The notes under the pieces were generated by a model, which was given only the letters and a program-made list of their open reading frames with translations, was not told the origin of the DNA and ran no database searches. Made by a program: the position numbers and the translations under genes. Shown here piece by piece: positions 52,922-61,979 of a stretch of 64,000 nt of DNA (positions within the stretch are counted from its first letter, which is position 1; every line of letters begins with the position of its first letter). The stretch lies in NCBI GenBank assembly GCA_965227145.1, contig OZ245730.1, forward strand, positions 5,952,001 to 6,016,000, read 5' to 3'. This DNA comes from JACKAQ01 sp965227145 (GTDB lineage Bacteria > Calditrichota > Calditrichia > RBG-13-44-9 > J075).

Positions 52922-53491
52922 ATGCTGAAAACGACACTCCCACATGACCATTTTCAAAAAAAGAAATATGCTGTAAATATGGCGCAGGCAAATATTTACG
53001 CCCTGCCGTTTATGACAAGCGGTCTGCTGCTTGCCGTGATTTTTGGTGCCGTTTGGGGCTGGGCATCGCTCCGCGACGGCTTTAATATTTTTATGGAATT
53101 GAAATATTTTCTGCCCGCGATGATTTTGGGAATTCTTGTTCACGAACTGGTGCACGGGCTAACCTGGCAACTGGCCGCGCGATTGCCGTTTTCGCAAATA
53201 AAATACGGGTTTCAGTTGAAAACGCTGACGCCGTACGCGCATTGCAAAGTGCCGATTGATATTGCGCATTATCGCTTGGGAGCGGCGATGCCGCTAATTT
53301 TGGTGGGACTTTTGCCATCTGTTTTCGCGGTTGCCATCGGCAGCGGATTTTGGGCAATCTTCGGTTCTTTTTTTACAATTGCCGCAGGCGGAGATATGCT
53401 TATATTGTGGCTACTGCGGAATGTAAAATCCGGCAGTTTTGTGGAAGACCATCCCAGTGAAGCGGGGTGTTATGTGTATGAAAATGAATAG
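52922..53491 (+). CDS. DUF3267 family membrane protein (putative metalloprotease)
   Basis: 189 residues with four membrane helices and the zinc-binding motif HELVHG inside GILVHELVHGLTWQL (about residues 74-88). This matches DUF3267, a family thought to be integral-membrane metalloproteases or related proteins. KVPIDIAHYRLGAAMPLI is also typical. It overlaps or abuts the following nucleotidase gene depending on that gene's start. Substrate unknown. Confidence 0.85.
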   Translation: MLKTTLPHDHFQKKKYAVNMAQANIYALPFMTSGLLLAVIFGAVWGWASLRDGFNIFMELKYFLPAMILGILVHELVHGLTWQLAARLPFSQIKYGFQLKTLTPYAHCKVPIDIAHYRLGAAMPLILVGLLPSVFAVAIGSGFWAIFGSFFTIAAGGDMLILWLLRNVKSGSFVEDHPSEAGCYVYENE

Positions 53492-53513
53492 TTTAACGAT
53501 CAAATTTTGGTTA

Positions 53514-55172
53514 ATGAACATGCAAAAACGAATCATCATATTGGCGCTGATGCTCATCCAAAGCCTGGTTTGGGCGGATGAACTGCAGCGATTGACCGTA
53601 TTTTTCACCAATGACGTTCACGGCGGCATTGTGCCGCAAAAAGCGGAATTCCTCAACCCAGAATTTCCGCCAATGCTCGGCGGTGCGGCTTCTGCGGCGG
53701 GGATCATCAAAAATATCCGCGAATCTGTGCAGGAAGAAGGTGGCAGCACGCTGCTCATCGATGGCGGCGATACGTTTCAGGGAACGCTGGTGGGCACGCT
53801 TTCCGGCGGCGAAGCGGTTGTCGATTATTTCAACATGATGGGTTACGACGCGGTTGTGCCCGGCAATCACGATTTTGATCAGGGGAAAGACAACCTGATC
53901 GAGCGCATCAAACAATCAAATTTCCCGTGGGTGGCAAGCAATATTTACAACGCGGAAACCGGCAAACTTTGGGAATGGGTAAAGCCCTGGGTGATTATCG
54001 AAAAAGATGGATTGCGCATCGGCATTACCGGCGCAGCGAATGTCGGCACGGCGGCGATGAGCTTTCCCGAGAACATCAAAGGGCTGGAATTCCGGCAGGA
54101 AATTCCCGAACTGCAAAAAGCGGTGAACGAACTTCGCGCTGAAAATGTGGATATGGTTGTCGCACTGGTGCACGTCGGTTTGCCATATGACGTTCGCGAA
54201 GGTTACGAATCGCTGAAGCAGCAAACCGAGCAAGAAGTGATGAACGACCGCTCCGTGGATGCGATGGAAATCGCCCGTTTCGTGAAAGGAATCGACGTAT
54301 TGCTGGGCGGGCACCTGCATCGCGGTTATCAGGAACCGTGGGTGGATCCGGTGAATCACACCATTTGCCTGCAAAATTATGCCAACGGCGGCAACCTCGG
54401 CGTGGTGAATCTGTATGTCGATGAACCGACCAAATCCATCGCCGGATTCGATTTTGCGGCAGACCAAAACTCGCTGTTGCTGTTGCAGCAGGACCAGTTT
54501 TGGCCAGACAGCGTGGTTGCCGAGTACGTAAAAGAGCAGCAGCAGGAATATGAAAAAGAATTCCGCGAAGTGATCGGCGTGACCCGCACCGCGCTCACGC
54601 GGTCGAGCATTGGCGAATCGCCGATGAACAACCTTATTCTCGATGCCATGTGCGAAGCCGTTCAGGCTGATTTTGCTTTCATGAATTTTGGCGGTATTCG
54701 TGCGGATATAAAACTGGGCAGCATTTCCCGCGAGGATGTGTTCAAAGTGTTGCCGTTCGGCAACGAGATGGTCAGTTTTCAGGCAGATGGAAAATATATC
54801 AAATCGATTCTCGAACAAAAACTGGCCGGCAACAGTCGCGGGTTGGCAATCGGCGGCGCGAAAGTGGTGTTCAACAAAGAAATGGTGACGGGCGAACGTG
54901 TTGTTTATATGGAAATTAACGGCGAACCGCTCGACCCGGAGAAAACCTATCGCGTGGTTACCAGCGATTATTTATTGGAAGGCAATTCCGGTTTGCTGAT
55001 GCTGCGGCGCATCCCGCGCAGCCGGGTGAATTTTCACGGAACGCTGGTTCGCGATGCGGTAATCGGCTTCATCCAACGCCATTCGCCATTCGAAATCGAA
55101 ATGAACGGTCGCTGGAAAAACGACGACGGTTATCAGCCAACGCAGGAATGGTTGAAAAAATTTGAACGGTAA
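53514..55172 (+). CDS. 5'-nucleotidase/2',3'-cyclic phosphodiesterase family protein
   Basis: 552 residues from the ATG at 53514 (a further ATG is two codons on; an upstream start at 53439 would overlap the preceding gene by 53 bases). Signal peptide ends LVWAD. N-terminal metallophosphatase domain with TNDVHGGIVP (DxH), IDGGDTFQG, VVPGNHDFDQG and LLGGHLHRGY. C-terminal substrate domain with ESPMNNLILDAM, NFGGIRADI and KVLPFGNEMVSF. It would dephosphorylate nucleotides in the periplasm for scavenging. Family length and residues are complete. Confidence 0.93.
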   Translation: MNMQKRIIILALMLIQSLVWADELQRLTVFFTNDVHGGIVPQKAEFLNPEFPPMLGGAASAAGIIKNIRESVQEEGGSTLLIDGGDTFQGTLVGTLSGGEAVVDYFNMMGYDAVVPGNHDFDQGKDNLIERIKQSNFPWVASNIYNAETGKLWEWVKPWVIIEKDGLRIGITGAANVGTAAMSFPENIKGLEFRQEIPELQKAVNELRAENVDMVVALVHVGLPYDVREGYESLKQQTEQEVMNDRSVDAMEIARFVKGIDVLLGGHLHRGYQEPWVDPVNHTICLQNYANGGNLGVVNLYVDEPTKSIAGFDFAADQNSLLLLQQDQFWPDSVVAEYVKEQQQEYEKEFREVIGVTRTALTRSSIGESPMNNLILDAMCEAVQADFAFMNFGGIRADIKLGSISREDVFKVLPFGNEMVSFQADGKYIKSILEQKLAGNSRGLAIGGAKVVFNKEMVTGERVVYMEINGEPLDPEKTYRVVTSDYLLEGNSGLLMLRRIPRSRVNFHGTLVRDAVIGFIQRHSPFEIEMNGRWKNDDGYQPTQEWLKKFER

Positions 55173-55173
55173 A

Positions 55174-55207
55174 AAAAAACGGCGCTCATCAGCGCCGTTT
55201 TTTTTGT
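55174..55207. terminator. Bidirectional intrinsic terminator
   Basis: AAAACGGCGCT, CATC loop, AGCGCCGTTTT with A- and T-runs on either side, between the convergent nucleotidase gene and the small membrane-protein gene. Confidence 0.92.
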
Positions 55208-55236
55208 ATGAAATGAGATTTCGCTTCGTTCCCTGT

Positions 55237-55509
55237 TTATTTCATCCCTTTTCGAATAAAACCGACAATCGCCAGCAGCACACCACCGCCAACGCCGGAT
55301 GACAAAATGTTACTGACGATGCTGGCAACGTCCATTCCACCGCCTGTGCTGGCTGCGACACCCAAAGCGTTCAGCAATTGCGCGCCCAAACCGCCGCCCA
55401 AAATGCCGATTACGGAATTCCAGAGTGTCCCGAGACTCATTTTTTTCAACAAACCTCCGGCTAAATTCCCGCCAATTGCGCCGCCCAACAAGCTAATTAA
55501 AAGTTCCAT
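55237..55509 (-). CDS. Small Gly-rich membrane protein
   Basis: 90 residues with three hydrophobic segments rich in glycine (LLISLLGGAIGGNLAGGLL, VIGILGGGLGAQLLNALG, GVGGGVLLAIVGFI). TGGAGG lies six bases before the ATG, so it is very likely expressed. It resembles uncharacterised small proteins of FCB bacteria; function unknown. Flanked by a shared terminator on one side and a 149-base gap on the other. Confidence 0.75.
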   Translation of the reverse strand: MELLISLLGGAIGGNLAGGLLKKMSLGTLWNSVIGILGGGLGAQLLNALGVAASTGGGMDVASIVSNILSSGVGGGVLLAIVGFIRKGMK

Positions 55510-55658
55510 CGTGCCTCCAATGGTTAATGGGGATAGTTAATTGCCGGAAAATTTACCGCTATTTAGCGAAATAGACAAATTTGGTCATTTTGCGTCACCG
55601 GTTTTACCGGTTTTTGCGGGTGATGCCTGTAACGTTCTGTTGCAAATTTTGCAAAATT

Positions 55659-57140
55659 TTATCGATTTTCCGTGATGGTTACCGATCGGTTGATCGCGCT
55701 GATCGCAACCGTTTGCGTTGCGCCGGACGGCCAATTGACGATCAGCGATTCGACGGATTGGGCGGTGCCGAGCCCGAAATGCAATTGCAGATTTTGCCCG
55801 CAATAGCTGTCCTGCCCGGAAATCTGGCGCATCTGCCAAACGCTTTTTCCGTTGATCGTTGCTTTCACGCGAACCGTTGCGCCGATTGCCGAACGATTGG
55901 ATGTTGTGCCGACACAATTAACGATCAGCCAATTGTTTCCATTCGCTAAGTCGTTGCGAAACAATGCGTTATTCTCATCTTTGCTGTTGAGCCATTTGGC
56001 GACAAACAGGTCGGGATCGCCATCCGAATCGTAATCCGCAAAGCTGCTGCCGTAAGACCAGCCGCCATCCTGTGTCACCGGATCGCCGGAAATTTCCTCA
56101 AAATTTGCGGTGCCGGTTTCCATCTGCAAATTGCGAAATAACTGATTGTTCAGCCCGGTTTTCGCCCAGCCGTTGGCGACAAACAAATCGAGATCGCCAT
56201 CGTTATCGATATCGCCCCAACTACTGCCGAACGAACGGCTGCTGTCGCTGAAGGCATTTTGCCGCTGGAAATTGCCGCGCCCGTCGTTCAAATACAGCAC
56301 ATTCGGCTGCCCGAGATTGGCAACGAACAGATCGAAATCGCCATCGTTATCGACATCCGCCCAACTGCCGCTGATGCTGTTTTCCGCATCCGTGGCAATC
56401 GCGCCGTCGGTGATTTTCTCGAACTCGAGTTTTCCATTTTCTTTCAGCAAATTTTTGAAAAAATGGTTCGGCGCATCGCCCTCATTGGCTACAAATATAT
56501 CCACATCGCCGTCGCCATCCGCGTCCGCCCAGTTCGGGCTGCGGGATGCTGCGGCATCTGCGCTCAACGGGCTGTCGAAAATTTTCGTGAACGATTTACC
56601 GTCCGTCGCGAGGTAAAACGCGTTGCGCTCCGGCTGGCGATTCCCGCTGTTGGCGATGAACAAATCCAGCCAGCCGTCGTTGTTGGCATCCGCCCAGCTG
56701 CACGATTCCGAAAAGCCCATGCTGCCGCCCGGCGGTCCTTCGGCGATGCGCCGGAATTGCCAATTTCCCTCGTTGATGTAAAATAAATTCTGGTCGTTAT
56801 ACCAGTTCGCGACGAACAAATCCGGGTCGCCGTCGTTATCGATATCGCCCCAACTTGCACCGTCCGAACGCGCGCTATCTTGCACTATTACAGAAGTTGT
56901 GATTTCTTCGAATGTGCCGTTGCCGAGGTTTTCGTACGCATAATTGTTCGTTCCCGGCGAGTGTCCGTTGGTGACAAACAAATCGAGATCGCCATCGCCG
57001 TCGATATCCACCCAGTTGACGCTGCGGCTATCACCGCCATCGTTCGATACAATTTGATCGGTAATTTTTGTGAATGGCTGCGCCATTGCAGTGGCGAAAA
57101 ACAGCACGAGAAATCCGGTTGCCAGTCGCAACGTGGTCAT
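55659..57140 (-). CDS. Secreted FG-GAP/VCBS repeat protein with ASPIC/UnbV domain
   Basis: 493 residues with a signal peptide (ends ATAMAQ). Seven repeats carry calcium-loop motifs such as DIDGDGDLDLFVTN, DIDNDGDPDLFVAN, DADGDGDVDIFVAN and DYDSDGDPDLFVAK, forming an integrin-like propeller. A C-terminal ASPIC/UnbV domain follows (NRSAIGATVRVKATINGK, QISGQDSYCGQNLQLHFGLG, LIVNWPSG). It lacks a type IX sorting tail. Cell-surface adhesion or carbohydrate binding is likely but unproven. Confidence 0.88.
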   Translation of the reverse strand: MTTLRLATGFLVLFFATAMAQPFTKITDQIVSNDGGDSRSVNWVDIDGDGDLDLFVTNGHSPGTNNYAYENLGNGTFEEITTSVIVQDSARSDGASWGDIDNDGDPDLFVANWYNDQNLFYINEGNWQFRRIAEGPPGGSMGFSESCSWADANNDGWLDLFIANSGNRQPERNAFYLATDGKSFTKIFDSPLSADAAASRSPNWADADGDGDVDIFVANEGDAPNHFFKNLLKENGKLEFEKITDGAIATDAENSISGSWADVDNDGDFDLFVANLGQPNVLYLNDGRGNFQRQNAFSDSSRSFGSSWGDIDNDGDLDLFVANGWAKTGLNNQLFRNLQMETGTANFEEISGDPVTQDGGWSYGSSFADYDSDGDPDLFVAKWLNSKDENNALFRNDLANGNNWLIVNCVGTTSNRSAIGATVRVKATINGKSVWQMRQISGQDSYCGQNLQLHFGLGTAQSVESLIVNWPSGATQTVAISAINRSVTITENR

Positions 57141-57222
57141 ATTTACCTCATTGGATTGATGAAATTTTCGGGCGGCAAATGGATTTACGCGGATTTTGGC
57201 GAAAGGATTCGTCCAAAGGGAA

Positions 57223-57319
57223 GGAAAAAGGAAAAAGGAATAAGGAAAAAGGAAAAAGGAAAAAGGAAAAAGGAAAAAGGATAAAGGATAAAGGAAAAAG
57301 AAAGTTAAAAGTTAAAAGG
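57223..57319. repeat. Tandem heptamer repeat GGAAAAA/GGATAAA
   Basis: Eleven uninterrupted 7-base units (57223-57299; eight are GGAAAAA, the others GGATAAA or GGAATAA) are followed by AAAGTTAAAAGTTAAAAGG and then AATCCAGAATCCAGCATCC. The same modules occur at 8396-8465 and, in coding orientation, in signal-peptide DNA at 14222-14285 and 46690-46730. Confidence 0.9.
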
Positions 57320-57363
57320 TGCTGGAAATAACTTTGTCGGTAATCCAGAATCCAGCATCCAGA

Positions 57364-58554
57364 TCACTGCACCCGTTTGCGGAAATTGAGCACGCTGAAT
57401 GTAAAAATCAACAGTCCGAGCAGCGCCATTGGCAGGGCTTCGCGGATCAAAAATGGCGCGGTCGCCCCTTTTTGGAATACATCGCGGACAATCGCAATAA
57501 AATAGCGCAGCGGGTTCAAATAGGTTAATTTTTGCAAAATTGCCGGCATGTTTTCGATGGGGATGAACAACCCGCTCATCATAATCATGAACACCAGAAA
57601 AAACCACGACACAAAAAACGCCTGCTGCTGCGATCCCGTAACGGTGGAAACGAACACGCCCAAACCGAGTGTGGTAAACAAATACAGCAGTGTCATCCAA
57701 CCCAAAAGCACATAGCTGCCCTGCATGTTGATCGAAAAAATAATTTGTGCCGCTTGCAAAACCACAAAAAATTCAATGAACGCTAAAATCAGAAAAGGCA
57801 ACAACTTACCGAGCAATAATTGATAGCGTTTCAGCGGTGTGACCATCAATTGTTCCAGCGTGCCGATCTCCCTTTCCCGCACCAGACTGATCGATGACAG
57901 CATCATCGAAATGATGGTAAGCAGCAGCGCCACGATGCCCGGAACCATGTATTGCGCGCTGTCCAGATTGAGATTATACCACATCCGCTGTTGCATGGAA
58001 ACGGTGTGCGGGCGGTTGCGTTGGGCGGTGGCGAGCTGGTTTTGCAGCGATTCGCCATCGCCGGAACTTGCGCTCAGCGATGCCATCAGCGCCGCCTGCT
58101 GACGCGGATTTTGCAAATATTTTGCTGCGTATTCCGTCAAAATGCCCTGCGCGTAACCGATCGCCACGCCGGCGGTGTTGCCGTCCAGTCCATCGACGAT
58201 AATTTGCAATTCCGGCTGTTGGTTGCGTTGCAGATCGCGTTGGAAATTCGGTGGAATAATCAGCGCCATTTGCGCGCGCCAGCCGTGAATGTGCGATTCA
58301 ATCACTTTTCCGTCCGTTTCCCGCCCGACGATGTTGAAACGATCCGTATTGCTGAACTGGTCGCCAATTTCCCGGCTGATCCGGCTGTTATCGTGATCGG
58401 AAATGATCAATTTAATGTGCTTCACTTCGTTGGTGATGGCGAATCCGAGCACCGCCATCTGGATTACCGGCATCACAAAAATGATCGCCAGCATCTCCCG
58501 TGTGCGGAAAATCTGTTTGAATTCTTTGCGGAGCATGTATAAAATCGGTTGCAT
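57364..58554 (-). CDS. ABC-2 type transporter permease (YbhR/YhhJ-like)
   Basis: 396 residues: one N-terminal helix, a large periplasmic domain (about 45-185), then five helices with the ABC-2 signature SMMLSSISLVREREIGTLEQ and LMVTPLKRYQLLLGKLLPF. It pairs with the permease at 58654 and the two ATPases upstream as a YbhFSR-type efflux pump for drugs or lipids. It is the last gene of the operon. An in-frame ATG six codons later (MLRKEF) is an alternative start. Confidence 0.9.
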   Translation of the reverse strand: MQPILYMLRKEFKQIFRTREMLAIIFVMPVIQMAVLGFAITNEVKHIKLIISDHDNSRISREIGDQFSNTDRFNIVGRETDGKVIESHIHGWRAQMALIIPPNFQRDLQRNQQPELQIIVDGLDGNTAGVAIGYAQGILTEYAAKYLQNPRQQAALMASLSASSGDGESLQNQLATAQRNRPHTVSMQQRMWYNLNLDSAQYMVPGIVALLLTIISMMLSSISLVREREIGTLEQLMVTPLKRYQLLLGKLLPFLILAFIEFFVVLQAAQIIFSINMQGSYVLLGWMTLLYLFTTLGLGVFVSTVTGSQQQAFFVSWFFLVFMIMMSGLFIPIENMPAILQKLTYLNPLRYFIAIVRDVFQKGATAPFLIREALPMALLGLLIFTFSVLNFRKRVQ

Positions 58555-58614
58555 ATGTTACCGTGTTTTGAATGCGTTTTTGGTTAAACCGGAACGGTTG
58601 CGACCGTTCTACGG

Positions 58615-58642
58615 GTAGAGGCAGTTCATGAACTGCCTCTAC
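58615..58642. repeat. 28-bp perfect palindrome GTAGAGGCAGTTCA
   Basis: GTAGAGGCAGTTCA followed by its exact reverse complement, in the 99-base gap between the two permease genes. Its layout matches 4848-4875, with compensating changes in both arms. That points to selection for hairpin form. Confidence 0.85.
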
Positions 58643-58653
58643 TGCGGGATGGT

Positions 58654-59766
58654 TTATTTTTCAAGATTCAAACTGAATCGCCGCCACGCGACGGTCAGCA
58701 AGATGGCGGACATCGCTGCCAGAAATCCCGCCTGCGGCAGCAATTGCCAGAAGGTATTCCCTTTGAGCATGATGCCGCGAACGATCACCAGATAATATTT
58801 CGCCGGAACGGCATATGAGATGATTTGCAGCGGCAACGGCATGGACGGAATCGGGAAGATGAAGCCGGAAATCATCAGCGTCGGCAGTAGCGTGATGATC
58901 AGCGCGAACATCATCGCCACTTGCTGCGAGGTTGCGACCGTCGAAATCATCAGCCCCAAACTCAGCGCGGTGATGATGAACAGCGTGGTAAATCCCGCCA
59001 GCAGCAACAAGCTGCCGATGAACGGCACACCGAACAAAAACATACCGATCAAAATGATCAGCACGGCATCGAGAAACGCCAGCACGATATACGGAATCAC
59101 TTTCCCGATGATGATTTCGTGCGGTCGCACCGGCGACACCAGAATTTGCTCCATCGTGCCCATTTCTTTTTCGCGGGTGATAGTGATGCTGGTGAGCAGC
59201 GCGGAAATCATCACCAGAAGCAGCGCGAGAATGCCCGGCACAAAAAAGTAGCTGCTTTTCAAATCCGGATTGAACCAGATGGTCGGCTGCATATCGAACG
59301 GCAGTTTGAGCTGCAAATTGTTCGCCCGATTGAACGCGTTGATCACCTGATTGCAATAATTCTGGATGCTCAGCGCCGCGTTAGGATCCGCCGCATCGAT
59401 GAGCAGTTGCACCGGCGTGTCGCTGTTTCGCTGCAAATGCGTGCCGAAATCCGCCGGAATGATCAGCGCGACGCGCGCTGTTTGCTGCATAAACAACTGC
59501 TCAATTTCCGACGGCTGTCCGTCAAAATAGAACGTGTGGAAATATTTACTGCCTTCGAACTGATCCACCAGTTCCCGGGCAATCGGCGTGTTGTCGTAAT
59601 CCAGCACCGCCAGATCCACCCGCTGGATTTCCAGATTCAGCGCATAACCAAAAATCAGCAGTTGCAGCACGGGCATCAAAATAACGATGCTCAACGTTCG
59701 CGGGTCCCGCAAAATGTGGCTCACTTCTTTTCGGGAAATTGATGTGATTCGGGAGCTTGTTTTCAT
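58654..59766 (-). CDS. ABC-2 type transporter permease (YbhS-like)
   Basis: 370 residues with the same layout as its partner: N-terminal helix, periplasmic domain, five helices with ALLTSITITREKEMGTMEQI and LVSPVRPHEIIIGKVIPYI. Forms a heterodimeric channel with the 57364 protein. The stop is followed by the 28-bp palindrome. Confidence 0.9.
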   Translation of the reverse strand: MKTSSRITSISRKEVSHILRDPRTLSIVILMPVLQLLIFGYALNLEIQRVDLAVLDYDNTPIARELVDQFEGSKYFHTFYFDGQPSEIEQLFMQQTARVALIIPADFGTHLQRNSDTPVQLLIDAADPNAALSIQNYCNQVINAFNRANNLQLKLPFDMQPTIWFNPDLKSSYFFVPGILALLLVMISALLTSITITREKEMGTMEQILVSPVRPHEIIIGKVIPYIVLAFLDAVLIILIGMFLFGVPFIGSLLLLAGFTTLFIITALSLGLMISTVATSQQVAMMFALIITLLPTLMISGFIFPIPSMPLPLQIISYAVPAKYYLVIVRGIMLKGNTFWQLLPQAGFLAAMSAILLTVAWRRFSLNLEK

Positions 59767-59768
59767 GT

Positions 59769-59838
59769 TGGGTTTATGTGTTTATGGGTAAATGGGTTAA
59801 CGGGTTAATGAGTTTATGGGTAAATGGGTTAAAGGGTT
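59769..59838. repeat. Degenerate tandem repeat GTTTATGGGTAAATGGGTTAA
   Basis: Two and a half copies of a roughly 30-base unit made of ATGGGTAAATGGGTTAA-type segments fill the gap between the four-helix-bundle gene and the permease. CCCATCTACTCATTCACCCA-like sequence at 61951-61984, after the ATPase gene's start, is the same motif on the other strand. Confidence 0.65.
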
Positions 59839-60185
59839 GGTTTTGATTTGAGATATTTGATGAAATTCAGATGTTTTTTGCGCAAAAGTTCAATTTGGGT
59901 GAGTTGGGATTGGGTGTTTGCGTATCCGATTTTTTCGGCAATCATTAGCTGAGTTTCGAGTTCTGCGAGAGAGCCGAGCGCAACATACAAAAATTGCACA
60001 TACTCATTTACTGATTTTCGGGCAGCGCCTTCGGAAATATTTGACGGATACGAAACAGCAGCCCGGCGCATCTGTGAAACCAGCCCATACAATTCCTCTT
60101 TCGGAAATGATTTGGTCAATGTGTAAATTTCCACTACCATTTCCATACCTAACTTCCAAATATCCAAATCTTTATGCGTCATCAT
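59829..60185 (-). CDS. Four-helix-bundle protein (S23/23S rRNA intervening-sequence type)
   Basis: 118 residues, all helical. Family signatures are KDLDIWKLGMEMVVEIY, FPKEELYGLVSQMRRAAVSY followed by PSNISEGAARKSVNEYVQFL, and SLAELETQLMIAEKIGY. Such genes occur inside 23S rRNA intervening sequences and also singly across FCB genomes, often next to repeats. Here it sits inside an ABC efflux operon, between permease and ATPase genes and next to tandem repeats. It looks like an insertion that kept the operon intact. Function unknown; proposed nucleic-acid binding. Confidence 0.9.
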   Translation of the reverse strand: MMTHKDLDIWKLGMEMVVEIYTLTKSFPKEELYGLVSQMRRAAVSYPSNISEGAARKSVNEYVQFLYVALGSLAELETQLMIAEKIGYANTQSQLTQIELLRKKHLNFIKYLKSKPTL

Positions 60186-60237
60186 TTCAATCCACTAATC
60201 TTATTAACAGTTTTTTCTCATCCACTCATATACCCAT

Positions 60238-60963
60238 TCATCTATCAACCAACGAAACAAACACTTCCTGCATCGTCGGTTGTGAGAATTGGCGTTTGAG
60301 GGCGCCGGGTGTGTCCAGTGCGATCACTTTGCCGTCGCGCATGATGGAAACGCGGTGGCAATATTCCGCTTCATCCATGAAATGGGTGGAGACAAACACG
60401 GTTTTGCCGAGATTTGCCGTGTCGTAAATGAGATCCCAAAAGCTGCGCCGCGCCTGCGGATCGACGCCGGAAGTGGGTTCGTCGAGAAACAAAATGGGCG
60501 GATCGTGCAGCATCGCGCAGCCCAACGCCAGCCGCTGTTTGAAACCTAGCGGCAGATCGCAGGTGAGCGTTTCCGCCTGTTTCTGCAACCCGACTTGTTC
60601 GATCAGTGCGGATTTGCGATCCGCAATCAAATCGCGCGGGAGCCCGTAAATACCGCCAAAAAATTCGATATTTTCCGCGATCGTCAAATCGTCATACAGC
60701 GAAAATTTCTGGCTCATGTAGCCGATATTTTTTTTGATCTGCTCGCTTTCGCGATAAATATCGAATCCGGCGACCGTCCCGCTGCCTTCGGTGGGGGAGA
60801 GCAGCCCGCAGAGCATGCGGATCATCGTGGTTTTTCCGGCGCCGTTCGCACCCAGAAAACCAAAAATTTCGCCCTGTTGCACCTCGATACTCACGGCATC
60901 GACGGCGGTGAAACTGCCGAACCGGCGGGTGAGTTGCTCTGTTTTTACGGAAACCTTGCTCAT
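60238..60963 (-). CDS. ABC transporter ATP-binding protein (YbhF second-half-like)
   Basis: 241 residues from the ATG at 60963, overlapping the previous stop (ATGA). Walker A GFLGANGAGKTT, signature LPLGFKQRLALGCAML (the canonical LSGGQ is changed to LPLGF, as in some YbhF-like ATPases), and Walker B ILFLDEPTSGVDPQARR. It works with the next ATPase as an asymmetric pair; in E. coli YbhF the two are fused in one chain. Confidence 0.92.
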   Translation of the reverse strand: MSKVSVKTEQLTRRFGSFTAVDAVSIEVQQGEIFGFLGANGAGKTTMIRMLCGLLSPTEGSGTVAGFDIYRESEQIKKNIGYMSQKFSLYDDLTIAENIEFFGGIYGLPRDLIADRKSALIEQVGLQKQAETLTCDLPLGFKQRLALGCAMLHDPPILFLDEPTSGVDPQARRSFWDLIYDTANLGKTVFVSTHFMDEAEYCHRVSIMRDGKVIALDTPGALKRQFSQPTMQEVFVSLVDR

Positions 60964-61901
60964 ATTGTCGCCACCGGTTTGGTGAGATGTTGTTGGTTGA
61001 TCAAATCGAGAAATACGTCTTCGATAGATGGTTTTTCGGTGTGCCAGCTCGACAAATTGCCGCCGGTTTCCGATTGCCAGCGTTGCCAGTCGGCATCCGC
61101 CGGATTTTCGGAGAAGCTGACATGCAGCGCATCGCCGAACATTTGGGTGGCGTAAACCGTTGTTTTTTCTTCGAAAAACGCTCGCAGCTCGCGCAGATTT
61201 TTGCCATCCAGCCGGTAAAGCGGGTAGCGATAATTCGATTTCAGCGATTTCGGTGAACCGATCGCGGCGAACTCGCCGTTGAACATCAGCGCAACGCGTT
61301 CGCACTGATCCGCCTCGTCCATGTATGCGGTGGAAACGAGAATCGTGGTGCCCTCTTTGCGGATTTCGTGCAAAATTTCCCAAAATTCTTTTCGCGATAC
61401 CGGATCGACGCCGAAAGTCGGTTCGTCGAGTACCAGAATTTCCGGCGTGTGGATGAGCGCGCAGGAGAGTGCCAGTTTTTGTTTCATGCCGCCGGAAAGC
61501 TGTCCGGCCAACCGTTTGTTGAAATTGCCGAGCCGCGAAAATTGGTAGAGCCGCTTCATCCGCGAAGCGCGTTCGTCAGCCGGAACGTTGAAGAGATCCG
61601 CGAAAAACCGCAGATTTTGCTCAACGGACAAATCCTGATACAGCGAAAATCGCTGCGGCATGTAGCCCAAAATCGCGCGGATATCGGCAATGGCTTCCCG
61701 CGTGTTCATTCCGCGAACCTGGATTTGCCCGTCATCCGGCAGCAACAGCGTGCAAATGGCGCGCATGAGCGTGGTTTTGCCCGCGCCGTCCGGACCGATC
61801 AGCCCGAACAATTCGCCCGGTTTCACCGAGAGCGACACGTTTTTTACCGCCCGCGTTTCGCCGAATGATTTGCTAAAGTTTGTAATTTCAATTGCTGACA
61901 T
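60960..61901 (-). CDS. ABC transporter ATP-binding protein (YbhF first-half-like)
   Basis: 313 residues, AGGAAGA site before the ATG. Walker A GLIGPDGAGKTT, signature LSGGMKQKLALSCALI, Walker B ILVLDEPTFGVDPVSRK. A C-terminal extension (residues 215-313) carries a SPKSLKSNYRYPLYRL-type regulatory region. Paired with the 60238 ATPase by ATGA overlap. Confidence 0.92.
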   Translation of the reverse strand: MSAIEITNFSKSFGETRAVKNVSLSVKPGELFGLIGPDGAGKTTLMRAICTLLLPDDGQIQVRGMNTREAIADIRAILGYMPQRFSLYQDLSVEQNLRFFADLFNVPADERASRMKRLYQFSRLGNFNKRLAGQLSGGMKQKLALSCALIHTPEILVLDEPTFGVDPVSRKEFWEILHEIRKEGTTILVSTAYMDEADQCERVALMFNGEFAAIGSPKSLKSNYRYPLYRLDGKNLRELRAFFEEKTTVYATQMFGDALHVSFSENPADADWQRWQSETGGNLSSWHTEKPSIEDVFLDLINQQHLTKPVATI

Positions 61902-61920
61902 GTTCTTCCTGCCAATTTAC

Positions 61921-61943
61921 GGGCGAACGCCGTTCGCCCCTAC
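61921..61943. repeat. Palindromic repeat GGGCGAACGCCGTTCGCCC
   Basis: A near-perfect 19-base palindrome followed by CTAC, in the 78-base gap before the first ATPase. It is the same class of short hairpin as those at 6011 and 7419. Confidence 0.65.
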
Positions 61944-61979
61944 GTTTTTCCCCATCTACTCATTCACCCATCCACCCAT

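Noticed and set aside
57223..57299. CRISPR or variable-number tandem repeat inside a gene
   Set aside because: The 7-base units are contiguous without spacers and lie between genes, so neither an array nor a phase-variable reading frame is supported.
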